Assembly (NCBI RefSeq): GCF_000002235.5
Contig: NW_022145597.1
Coordinates: 23,824,923-23,888,922 of the forward strand
DNA from: Strongylocentrotus purpuratus
Lineage: Eukaryota; Echinodermata; Echinoidea; Camarodonta; Strongylocentrotidae
Reading direction: 5' to 3'
DNA length: 64,000 nucleotides
Shown here: piece after piece, positions 1-12,600 of the stretch
Layout: each line of letters opens with the position of its first letter
How positions within the stretch are numbered: the first letter of the stretch is position 1
The notes under the pieces: model-generated
What the model saw: the letters and a program-made list of their open reading frames with translations, nothing else
What the model was told of the DNA's origin: nothing
The model's database searches: none
Translations under genes and position numbers: made by a program

Positions 1-440
1 AGAACAAATGTTGGGGATACCACCTACAAACCTGTTTTCATATATAAAAAAAGGTGTTGGTTAGAATATAGGAATTTAAATTTCACTGGTAGCAAATTAT
101 CTTGAAGTCAAATCCACATAGTATCGTTGAGAACAGCAGCATATTGCTGTTTACAAGGGACTAAATAAATGTAACACTGAATTGTATACAGTGCATGGAC
201 ATATGAGCCCATTATCCCCAGGTAAAAAAAAGAAGGAAAAAAAACTCTCAAGGTAAACCTAGGAATACAGTGTATTTTGGTGCTTTAGAGATATCAACAA
301 AAGTGAGGGATCTAGAGTCTAGAACATTTATTTGAAGGGCCAAGAAAGGAATCATTCCTGAGAAACAGGAATGATTGGCAGCTTGAACCAAGAATCCACA
401 TATGTAGGTTTAATGCACATGGATATCCTTATATCGTATG

Positions 441-505
441 TTCAGAGCCAGAAGGGTCATAACTATGTGTTTATTGAGTTAATGCCCTTCTGGCTCCAAA
501 CAGAC
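441..505. repeat. Hairpin repeat family, copy 1
   Basis: Inverted-repeat element with consensus arms CTGTTGAGAGCCAGAAGGGC then ATTAACTC and their reverse complement. Here the right arm (GAGTTAATGCCCTTCTGGCT) is near consensus. Confidence 0.8.
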
Positions 506-640
506 AATACACAGTCCTCTCCTGTGAGCCAGACAAGTATTAACTCACAAGATTCTACAGAGAATTACCACCGCTATGACTGTCAAAGATATTAACACAC
601 GTTTGGATATATAGTCAATCTGTAGATACAGGCCATCCAA

Positions 641-790
641 GGGAATAAAAAAAAGGGGCACTGTAGACAGGTTGCCTTTCTAGACAGGGTCTATAACACA
701 CATTTCTCTCTTAAGGGAGACACAATGCATGACCACTATAGACAGGTGGCCTTTATATATAGGTGGCCACTAAGACAGGTTTGAGTGTTG
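641..790. repeat. Interspersed repeat (GACCACTATAGACAGG family), copy 1
   Basis: Shares GACCACTATAGACAGGTGGC and surrounding sequence with 57796-57932, and more loosely with 36477-36670 and 52487-52694. Built from short, partly palindromic GACAGGT/ACCTGTC modules. Confidence 0.7.
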
Positions 791-1268
791 TTGGGAAGGT
801 GACCATTATCTGACATATCCTACTCACATAGTTCCATTTCATAGGCTCTAGCAATATCACAATTCCTCTGATCTATCATCCTGACTCTAACTACATAATA
901 TATCTAAAGACACTTCTTACAAGAGAGATTTCGTCAACTACTACATATTCTGAATGACCAACATGTCTACACTTTCTTAAGTGTCTCTATAATATATTCA
1001 CAGCAACTTGTATCTACTCAAGAGCTAGATTCACATATGAACAGATACAGTAGTACAGTACAGATACAGTACAACAGGTTGCTACGTGTACCACTCCTAC
1101 AGTACACTACACATACGAGACACTACAGTTGTAATCATATATTTTGTATATACGTAGATCACATTTTGAAGTTACATGATTACAAAGCATACTTATTCAA
1201 GGGTAAGCAACGAATACAGGTACATGTAAATGTACAATTACAGGTGAAGTACTGTATATGATAATGTT

Positions 1269-1338
1269 TGCTGAGAGCCAGAAGGGCATTAACTCATATC
1301 CTTTGACACATAGTTAACATCCTTCTTGCTATCAGCAG
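1269..1338. repeat. Hairpin repeat family, copy 2
   Basis: Left arm GAGAGCCAGAAGGGCATTAA intact; right arm diverged (GTTAACATCCTTCTTGCTAT). Confidence 0.75.
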
Positions 1339-1392
1339 AAGATACCTGTAGAGTACCAGTAGTACAGAGTGTGTCATGAAAACAAATATTAT

Positions 1393-1469
1393 CTGTCTAT
1401 TTATAGCCAGAAGGGTGTTAACTCGTAAAAATAAAAAAAGAGGTAAAACCATTCTGGCCCAAAACAGAC
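1393..1469. repeat. Hairpin repeat family, copy 3
   Basis: Left arm AGCCAGAAGGGTGTTAACTC; right arm ACCATTCTGGCCCAAAACAG. About 55 bp from copy 2. Confidence 0.7.
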
Positions 1470-2434
1470 ACATTATGAGGGACATGGAAGGGGCATGCAT
1501 TTCAAACATACTTTGAAAGGAAAGGGGCTGGGCTGGGTAATACAACAGGCAAAGCATATACATGTAATGTATGTAGGGGGCTGGGGGTAGGGAAAGGAAT
1601 GGTTAAGGGTTTGCCCTTTTTTGCACAATGCAATACTCATCATGCAGGACATTTCAGGCAAACAAGAAATGAAAAAAAAAAATCCCTTTTCTGAGGGAAT
1701 GTATGAAAGAAGGGCATGTCAATTTTCTTTTAAATAATCCATTATGGGTGCTAGGTGTTGCAATTTTCGGTAATGATTCACTAAAAAAGCAATTTCAAAT
1801 TACTTTTCTCATCATAAATATATTACAATTTTCTTACACATCCTGCATTTGGGATGACAATAATACTCCAATCAATCGACATAATGCATACGCTCTTACA
1901 CCATGTTTTTTCCTACATGTTTCAACTACGTCATCATGTTATTTCTATCTAAATCTAGTCTATGATGTGCAAAAGACATTTTTCATCATGTTTGGAATAT
2001 AAACTATACAGTATTTTGCAGGTATTTTGTGAACTTTTCTACGTCAAACACCTAGCTCATCTATTAAATATAATCCACTTTAAAAAGAAAAAATAATAAT
2101 TGAGAAGTTGTTATTCTGGTACGTGGCCTCTCATGGAATGAACTTTCATGTTGTAAATTGTTATGGAGAAGCTTGTCAGTACATGTACATTGTACATGTA
2201 CTGTTAATTTTGTCAACCCCAATAATGTTTATCTGCTTAATATGAGAATAAAAAGAACAAAGCAAAAAAAATGTCATATCTAGAAGAAAGGAACATGAAT
2301 TTATTCCATTTCATTTGAAGCACTTATGCTGATAACTACGCCCTCCCATCACCATCTTTAAACCTTGCTACTCTTATGAAATCCTGCCATAATTAATGCA
2401 TCTAATTGTTTACTGCAGTTTGCTCCCCCCCCCC

Positions 2435-2468
<34 letters not shown>

Positions 2469-3571
2469 CATATTGAACAAAGATTGCCCATTGTTCTAAC
2501 ATATTAAAATAAATATAGAAAAAAAAAAAAACAATTAAATGGCTAATGATATTGCCTAGGAGAGAACCTTATGTGGAACAAGAAATCACAATTGCCTGCT
2601 TAGGTTAGACCCAACTTTGTTTTATGAAAGTCCATTTTAATTAAAATTTAAAAAATCTTTATTGCTATGTTTTCATCAATTCCCTTGCCATTAAAAAAAA
2701 TGCACTACTGACAGATCTTAATTCAAACCTAATAGCCACTAAATGCAGTAGAATTTAAAAAAAGAAACAGAATCAGCAGCCGAATAAACCCTCCACCACA
2801 AGTGCAAAGCAACATATGATTCTATATCTCATTTCTAATATAATTCAAATTTATAGTTCTAAAAAAAATTATGCAGATGTGAAAAAGGTGCCTTAACTTG
2901 CAAGTGATCAATTTGACAAAAATTATTGTTTTTCTTCACTATTTCAATATATTTTTGACAAATAAATAAGGCTAAATTCTGTGAAATATTGAATTATTTT
3001 CACTAGATATTATTTCTGAAAATTGATTTCTAGCAACACTTCGATATACTAAACAGATACATTATGTGGAGCTTAATATCCATAGAAAACATATGAAATC
3101 TTCCAGTATTGTTGGGTATAAAGCAATTGATTAAGGATTAAAACTGGTCTTCTATTGTTAACATGTTAGATGTCCTTTCCTACAAGTACTTTAATGCATT
3201 CTTATCCAAATATTGCTTTATCTATGATCAAGACATCAACCTACGAGTAGGAATAGCTGTTTAGGATTCTACATCATTTTTTTTTCTCACTGAAAGAATA
3301 TTTCCTTCATAGACATGTACCAGCAGTAAAAGCGGGGCAGATTCTAGTAATCCCATCGGCATCTAGTACTCCAAGCAACCAGGGTTTCCTTTTGCTCCCA
3401 CACCTCCACCGTCGGTGTTAATACAAAACAAAAAGCAAGCTCAGCAATAAATAACAACAACAACAAAGACCAACAACCAGAGTGGGGGTTAAATAAAGCT
3501 TTCATTAAGAAAAAAAAAAACAACAATAAAAGAGAAAGAAAATCGACATGAAAAAAAAGACCAAAACAAAC

Positions 3572-3637
3572 CTGACGCGCTCATTCGCCTTTCTTTGGCT
3601 TCGGGCATGGATGGGGCGGAAATGGAATGGCGTACTC
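3572..3637 (-). CDS. DOCK9: Candidate 66-nt exon ([20 protein letters not shown])
   Basis: Acceptor tgactcag followed by GAG (tandem CAGGAG), weak donor gtttgt, 66 nt, same phase as 8543-8581. Encodes [20 protein letters not shown] and a final S, a basic Ser-rich stretch with RHSIS and RRMSAS sites resembling basophilic-kinase or 14-3-3 motifs. Last exon found before the window edge. Confidence 0.62.
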
Positions 3638-6600
3638 CTGAGTCAACGAAGTGGGTAATAATGAAGAAAACAAATAAAAAACAGTAGCAGAATAAACATG
3701 AGGGTTGCCAATTTGAGACCAGGGGGAGGGGAGACTCTCACAGTGATTATAAACGAAGAGTATAAGTTTTGAATGTTAGGCAAAGCGCACACGCACAAAC
3801 AGTTACGGATATAATGTGTCTGAAACGCTGGCTAAGTAATTCAAAGTACAAAACCGATACACACCAGTACATGAGTGTCACAACTCACATAGAACCAGAC
3901 AGATACATGTATGTAGAAACATAAAATTGTTCATCATCACTTTTTTTCTTAAAAAAGAAAAGGAAACATAGAACCCTGTGCAGTCCAAATTGTTTGCAGA
4001 CAGACGGGCATTTCAAATAATTAAGTGTGACATTAATTAAAAGCCTTTCTAGCTCTTTAAAATTCAGAAGTATTTATTACTTTTACGTCATAACAGGATA
4101 GACTTTCTCCTCCATATAACTCATCAAATACCATACTCAGAAGAAAATTGAACATATATACCATGTAAAGACCTAAAAGGACTATAATACCCTGTGTGGT
4201 ATCATATCATCCTTTTAAGGTAATGCAAAGTTTTGGAAAATTTTGAAAATTGGATGGATAGTAATTCTTTAAAATTGTGATATATTTCGATGCCCATTTG
4301 GATATATTATAACCACTAAAACATTTAGTCCCTAAAACACATCAGCTTTTGAGAAATTGAAGATCAAAATTTACCGGTGCTCCCGGTAAATTTCAAATAA
4401 TTATGAATATTTCAAAAATTTCAAATAGCGTCTGATGCCATTCAATGGTAGCTGCGACCATGAAAATCTTACAATATGCAGTTCTGATGTATAATTTCAA
4501 ACAGGAATAGCAAATCGGTCGATTGTAGTCAAGAAACATTGTTTTGAAGCTAAAGTAATACCAGTCTTGAGAGGGAGCTATATAACAAAGAGTTTATTAT
4601 TTACAATTTCATCCCAATCGCATATGCTTCCAATATGTTCAGTTGAACCAAATTCATGACCCCATACCAAAACTTTGTATTACCTTTAAAGTAGATTGTA
4701 TGAAGATAATTTAATCTCCAACGCTACAATGATTGAAAGTCAAATACTGTCTCCCTCGTATATAATGCAACAGTATTCTACAAAGTAGTATTTGTTAGAT
4801 AAATCATGAAACCTGTATATCTTATCTATTGCATAACCTGCAAAGAAAGTATAATTTTCAATTCAAACCATAACTGTAATAAATTTGAATGAATATACTC
4901 GGACGAGCAAATATATCTAAATGTGCATTTAATGTAATAATTGTTAATAATAATTTCACTTGGTTTTACAGTTAATGTGAAATGTATAAAAGTGAAAATT
5001 TGACTCAGCAAGTGCACAAACTTTACTAAATGTAAGCATCACAAAATAGAATTCTTTATAATTTTTGCAAATCTATGTTTGATTTCTGTAATCTAAATTG
5101 GACGTGCCTGTTTGTGTATTCAATTATATGAAACAGAAAAAGAAATATTTCAATTCATTTTGAAGTGATGATTTACTTGAACATTTGTGAATTATGATAT
5201 CTGAAGTTCTGAAGATGCTATTCATGTATGCAGGTTGAAAGCGAAATGAATTGACCGTATCACGTACATGTTGTAGAAGAAAATAATTGTTATTATATGG
5301 AGAAATAACCAGACTTCTGTTAACTGCCAAAACTTAGGGATAAATATATTAATTGATTTTTTTTTTTGGAGATCTAGTATGTGACTATGGATTAGAAATA
5401 AGTCTTGTTAAGATGTTGAGTGCTCTGAACACAGAATATAAAGAGAAACTATACCAGTGTTTCTCACAAAATGTGAAGATTGGGGGAGACTAGCCCGCAC
5501 GTTGGCTGTCAAAATAAAAAATATAATAAAGAAAGTATAGTTAACACTGATAATGAATAATAGGGGGAATTGCATATAATAGTAGTAACATATTATTAAA
5601 TCAAAATGTAATGTTTGGAATACATCCTTTGAATTTTAACTTATAGGAGGAAAAGTCCAATTGAGGGAATTATGAAGGACAGTAAGTGGGAGCGTTGCTT
5701 CATGTACATGAATATTTCCAGATCTACAAAAATACCAAAGAGGCAATTTACTAAAAGCTCATTTCTTATATTTGTGTACATCATACACAAATTAATCTGT
5801 ATATCTAAGAAATCATTCCCCATAACTCAGCTACTAAATACATCAATAAATTATAGAAGAAAACAAATCAGTTTTCATTCAACATGCTTTAACAAATAAA
5901 TTGTAGCACTCAACAATTTAATGATCTAATAAATAACTAATTGATAACAAGCGGGAAAACTCATTTCATTTGGTGTTATAAAAACCTGCATCAATGAATA
6001 CAAAGCTGTGATTAGAGTAATGGAACTGGGTTTACAATTAGTGTCAGTACTCACAGACATTTGAATATGCTCAAAATAATTTGGACATGTGTATAACACA
6101 GCTACTACTATATATGTACTCTATTGCGTTTAGTACAAAGCCCCATAATGATACAGAAGAAATAAAAGAAAATGATACTGTTTAACTACAGACAAAAAAA
6201 TGTATGTAAGGAAATGTACAACTTGGGTGACTATTTCAGAGAGGCAGTAACGTTTCCAGGTAACATATTTTTCCCAGAAAATTCAATAACCTACAAATCA
6301 TTTAAGCACAAATCATCTGTTGAGAGCCAGAAAGGCAATTGCTTAGAAACTTTTAACACAGCCTCTTCTGGCTCAAAACACAAGAAATAAAAAAGATGGT
6401 ATTCTTTAACAAAAAGATAATAGTCATGAAATCGGTAAAGAGGGTAATCAAATACACAAAAAATAATATCTGGAAGGAATTCTCAAATGGCTAAGATGGA
6501 GAAATAAAAATCACCACTTAACACTGTACGATTCTCACTTAACGGCGCACTGTTGACAGAATACAACAGAAACATGCAAATTTTCTTCAATTTCAACCAT

Positions 6601-9600
6601 TTTTTGTGTTTTTTGCACACATTGAAGTACCTGCTACAATGAGTGGTGTGTCTTTGGAAACTGATTTGAGAAACAAGAGAGAGAGAGAGAGAAAGTTGAA
6701 AAGAAAATAGATTTTATTCAGGATATTTTAATTAAGTATAGCAGAATATAAAAAAGGTAATAATGGCAGCTTTTCAGAATTTTTCACTGTAAGTTGTCCA
6801 ACACCAAATCCATCCTAGCATCTTCAAAATGACTTGATCTGAAACCAGAGACGTGCCAGTATCTCAGGCGAGACTATTGTAAATTTATGTTTGAATAAGA
6901 TTCATGATCACATTTTGTTTTCAAAGGGAATGAGACAATGCTAAATACATTAAGTCCATGTACTTCTACAATTATCTTCACTGAGAAGGAAGATAATAGT
7001 TGCCAATTTGAGTATATCGAAATGCAGACATTCATGTACCTATAAAGAATAAGTTGTGAAGCATAACAACTTATACTTTAAAAAAAGTTTTAAATCAAAT
7101 TCTTCTGTTATAATATTTCCAGTATAAAATTGGTATATGAGCATGTAAATTCAATCAAGCATTCATACAATCTAAGGTAGATGGCAATATACTGACTTAA
7201 TTTTCAATAATTCAATGTATACACTGAAATACACACAAAAAAGTCATCATAAATGAAACTTGAGAAGAAGGGTAGCACCATTTCCAATATACTTCATTTC
7301 TCAATATAACCCTTCAGTATGTATAGTAGTTTAATATATGAAGGATAATATCGTGATTATATGTAATCTTTTATATCTGTCATGGTAAAATGGACACACA
7401 TGTTAATATACCACTGAATGAGACATGAAATCTTTGACAGGATAGTGAATAACCAGCACATTATCAAAACTAAATTCTGTGTCAGCAATACAGTTTTCAT
7501 CCCTTTTCAGATACCGAGACAAATATTTTTAGCTGTCCGGGAAACACCTACAATAATGTTCAAATAGAAGATTCCAGCTGCAGATGTAAAGAAGGAGAAA
7601 ATGGAGTGAAAAAAAAAGAACACAGTATGCCTTTTCGTAGTAATAACCTAAACAAGAGTCTGTAAATTCCAACTGTTTCTTTGAATATAGTACCATGAAA
7701 CAGAAAAAATATGTTAATACGAACATCGGGTAGAATAGGAAGAGAAGTGTTATGACATTTGAAAATTATTTTAGGCTTATGAAATACATGTAGCAGGAAT
7801 AGATGACTATTATTCAAGCCCATGTGAAGTTTTGATAGCCAATTACAAATATTGTAATATGATGGCATATTAAAGCAAACAAGAGCCCATAGTTGTTTGG
7901 GAATAAGACGATTGAATGAAGGGCTTGGCGATATGTATATGATAGTTGAAGGGAAAGACATGTATGTAAATAGCTATGTCAATATTTGCATGATATACAA
8001 GAGGTAATATTTTGTGGGTGAAAAGAGGAAGGCTTGGGGTGTATATAAATGTATTATTTTGCCGGGGAAAGCTCATAAAAACTAATTGTATAAAATATTG
8101 TGAGTAAAATTTAAGGAACGAACACTCTAAATTTCCTGCTAACATTTCAAGGTTTGGAAAGAAAAAATTAGGCCGTCCTTAGGCTGGCTTGAAATACCAT
8201 GAGATCAGTTTTAAAGGTAAACCATTTTTACCTATATTCAAAAGCAACAGAAAGCATACAAGCAGTATACAAGTTGCCACTTAGCTGCTGAAAAGTAGAA
8301 GGATATTAACTCATCTACTTTTACATACAGTTCATTAATGCCCTGCTGGCTTTCAACAGCCAATATTGAAGTCCCGCACTGTATGATCCAATGTTATGGT
8401 GTATATGAATGAGTATATGGTTAAAAGGGAAAGACATGTTTTATATATACATAAAACTTGTGCTTTTGCAGCTAATGATAAAATCTTGAATACATGTACA
8501 TGTAGATTAATTTAGTAAAAATGGAAATAAAACTGCTTTCACCTTCTCCGAACATGGATGAGAGTCTGGTGGTTGCTAGTCCTACATCACAAAAAATTCA
8601 ATTTGATTATAATTAATGAAATTAAAATTCAGTACGTAAAGAATAATTAAACTTTTAATGATTTTTTTTTTATTTTAAAGGAAAGATATATAGGCTTACT
8701 GTACATTGTCTTGGGTATTGACTCAAAAAGATAGTATAACTTTGATTTACATTGAGGTAGGGATATAAATAAACTCTTGTTTTTAAAACATTTGATACAT
8801 AAAATAGAGTAGTTTTGATAAATGTAATTATGCTAATGTGACATATGCATGTTATCTATTCCTTACAACTATCTGCCAGATACATTCTCATGGCTGTCAA
8901 TAACACTCTTATAGGATAACTCTTACTTTTCTCATGGAAAGTTTGATGCCCAGTTTCTAGTTGTATCATCTGACTAAAAATATCTTTGAAAGTCAGAACA
9001 AGATATACAGGACAGTGTACAAGACGGTGCAGTTTAATAGAGGATGAACAAAAATTGGCGACATAGAAAATTTATATCTCCATTACACAATTTTCTATTT
9101 TTACCAGCATTATTTCAGGCCAAACTACTGCTAGGGTAACAATAAATGAAACATAAGAGTCACACAACTAGTTTAAAAAAAAGTGAACAGCCATCAGCCT
9201 GTAGGAGCAATTTTATCAAACAAACAGTTGGATATTAATACATATACAAATTGTGAGACAATGCAAAAATGCACACGGCCAATTTGTTGCCATGCATGCC
9301 ACGCACAAGCATCATCACAACAAAGAAAATCTGAATAACTTGATAACACAAGTCTAAAATAATAATCCCCTGAAACACCAAGGATGACGATATGTTGAAA
9401 TAGAATACTGCTTGTTGGGGATGAGGCAGGAAATTCCCAAACTAACCCCAAACTTTATAATCAATAATAAATTCATGATGTCAGATTGTATCGCAAATTA
9501 TATTTAACTACACATGTCAACAGGGATGCCCTAGTCATGTCCAATACAAAACAGATTATACAGAAACATGTATCATAGACAGAAAAGGAAATCTTTTTTT

Positions 9601-12600
9601 TAAATTTAATTTAATTTAATTTTTATGAAGGGATGCCAATGCTGCAGTCAATTTCTGTTTACCACTCTTGTGAACTCTGTTGCTAATGGGACAAAATTCA
9701 TTTTTGTTGAGTTTGATTTATCGACCCATAATCAATTTTGGAGAGAATCAATTTAAAGCATCAAATAATTTGATTGAATATCAAGCAATTCAAAGGAAAT
9801 TGCTTTTGAGGAAAGAAGACTATTCTCACTATGAACATAAGTGACAAAGAAAGCGGACAAAATATACAGATCCTCAGGTAGACAAAAGAACATCCCTTCA
9901 CTGCTATTATGTAAAAATGTGTAGAACAGGTGTCACATGCATATTCACCTTTTTACATAATAGCAGTGAAGGGATGTTCCTTTGTCTACCTGAGGAACTG
10001 TATATTTTGTCCGCTTTCTTTGTCGGTCATATTCATAGTGTCTTACCCTCTGTCAAAACAATAACAACATGGCAAAAGTGCAGTCAAGAAATGATTGTTA
10101 GACCTACCTCTTCCAGCTATGATGTCTAGCACGTTGGAGTCCCTCTGGAGAGAGCGAGACTTGCTACTGGACGACACGCTGTTGCTTCTCTCATGACCTT
10201 GATGACCTTGTGAACTGTCTGTCGAGACCTGGGACAGGGTTGAAAGGTCAAAGACATTCTCGTTCTGACCTCCGTTGAGGTTGGTTGCAGGTCCGATGGT
10301 CTGTGGGAGGTCTTTGGCGAGACGGTGGACGTTCTCGAGGATGATGGAGATGAGAGGGAGATAGAGGGTAGCGATTCGAGCTTGATGTTGCTGTTTAATG
10401 AGGGAGAAATGAAAGTCATTATCATCATCGTCATCATCACTATCAACACATATATTATCGTCATCATCATCTCGAGGATGATGGAGATGAGAAGGAGATA
10501 GAGGGTGGCAATTCGAGCTTGATGTTGCTGTTAAACGAGGGAGAAATAGTTAACATGGTTTCAGTCATTATCATCATCCTCATCATCGTTATCAATAAAT
10601 ATATTATCATCATCAGAATAATTAACATCATAACAATTATACCAACAACATCATCATCATATTGAACAATGTATTTATTAGCACCAGCACCACTTTCATA
10701 ACCACCATTCTCACCACAATCATCCTCACCATCGCCACTACTGCTACCTCAATTTCCTCATCATTACATGTACCACCAACACCACAAACATCATCGCTAT
10801 CACAACTACTAGTGCTACCATCCAGACAACCACCACCACCACACCTCCATACTGCGCCTTTGAATAATTTGTTTAACCATGTGGTACCAGATAAATGCTG
10901 TGGATCGTCATCAGCATTAGCAGCATCACTACCAGCAACATCATCCCACCCCATCCTCGTCACCATCACCACCACTACCACCACAACCATTACCACACAT
11001 TCCCTCACCCTAATCACAGAGACACCACCACAAAGTTCGATCTTCTCCCGACTTGAAGTGCTTACCTTAGAGTGATATCTGTCATCTGCACTGTGCTTGG
11101 CCAGGAGGTTCCGTAGCACCCTGATACCATGCTGACGTACCTCGGTGACATCGTGTAGAGCCACGCCCACTTCCCTTAGCAACAGCCCAGCCAGGAAGTG
11201 ATTCTGACAGTACTCCTCCGTCAATGAATAGTCGTACTTCAAGTCTATCATGTTCAGAGTAGAAGGTGTAATGGAAGAGAGGGGGGAAAATCCAGCAACT
11301 TTTCACGTTAAAAGACTTCATTTTGTTTTTATTCTTTTGCATTCATGGTTAGATAAAGCCAAATCAAAGACAGAGAAAGCAGTTGTTCTGTAGAAATGTG
11401 TTTGTTCAAAAATATACTGAAGCATCTACATGTGAATATTTTTGGTACTTAATTAACAAAAATGAGGTTAGGGATGTTCAACGATTTTTCAGATACACCC
11501 TTTACATGTATTTTGTTGAGTGTACCATTTTCAATCACTGAAACTCATGTAACTATGAATGTATGTTAATCCGCTTTAAAGTGTCTCTCAATAACTTTTG
11601 AAATGCAAATATAATTGGACATGTATGTTAAAAACCCAACAAGACAGCACAAAAAATACAGACTAGTACATGTACATGACTGTTCACCTTAAGTAAATAG
11701 GCATATAAGGCAACATTGGCCTGAACTAAAAAAATAATAAACATAAAATATCACATGACAACAGATCTGTATAGTAGATATCCATCCATTACACTTCTTT
11801 GATTAAGTGATATGTATATATTGCAAACTACACTTTTACCTTTTATATCATAGAACAGTGTATGCCACATATATATACAAACAGAGGTAACTTCTGGAAA
11901 AATGAAATGATTTGCAAGCCGAACATCTCAGGAAAAATTTGAATTCAAATGCGGCGGATGGTATTTCGAACTTCAACAAACGGAAATGGTATATGAGATT
12001 ACAAACAGTGCAACATTACAAAAAAAGTGTCTCTCTTAAACTGGTTCCCACCCAAACTCGATCATCCCTCTTACAACGGATAGAATTTCAATGCTCTTGT
12101 AACAATCAGATTTAAAAACATTTTATGTCAGTATTTAAAGAACTTCTTTCCTGATGAAAAAGGAAGGACAGATCAAAAATTTCCACATGATTTTTGTTAA
12201 AATTAAAAGCAAATTCAAATCCAAACAATTTCTTCATTCTAATATTGCATTTTTTTTTTGAACTGTGACCCAGTGGGGGAAAAAAAGGTGTATGAATTTT
12301 GCCAGCAGGGGCTCACTTTTAAATTTTACTTGTAAATATGTCCACTAGCCTGTCTATTAACTCTTGTGAAACCATATTAAAGATGTACATCGTACAGAAC
12401 ACTGTAGACGTACATACGTACAGCATGTAGGGGATGCGTACCCCAATTAAGAGAGACACGCAACACAATGCGGGAGCGGGAACAAACACACCCTATCAGG
12501 AGAAAAAATTGTTTAAAAAAAAAAAAAATTAAAAATTAAATAAAAAACATGAGGCCGAGACATCATGCCAACAAACCTTTGTATTGGTCTTTTCCTTGGC

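Larger units (their letters stand above)
1..3571. other. Intronic sequence at the downstream edge
   Basis: AT-rich intron following the 3572 exon in transcript order. Holds three hairpin-repeat copies, one four-copy interspersed repeat and a C-run followed by ~30 A (2425-2465). No further DOCK exon, in particular no LLMCFLYI-type segment, was seen here. Confidence 0.6.
3638..8542. other. Intron, AT-rich, little structure
   Basis: Apart from two hairpin-repeat copies (6317-6381, 8284-8360) and a short GA run near 6680, no coding or RNA signal is visible. A 4.2-4.7 kb stretch has a near-palindromic TTTACCGG...CCGGTAAA core (4371-4391). Confidence 0.5.

Noticed and set aside
10662..11075. Thr/Ile-rich plus-strand open frame
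   Set aside because: Antisense of intron and ACC/ATC repeats beside exon 11066-11244.
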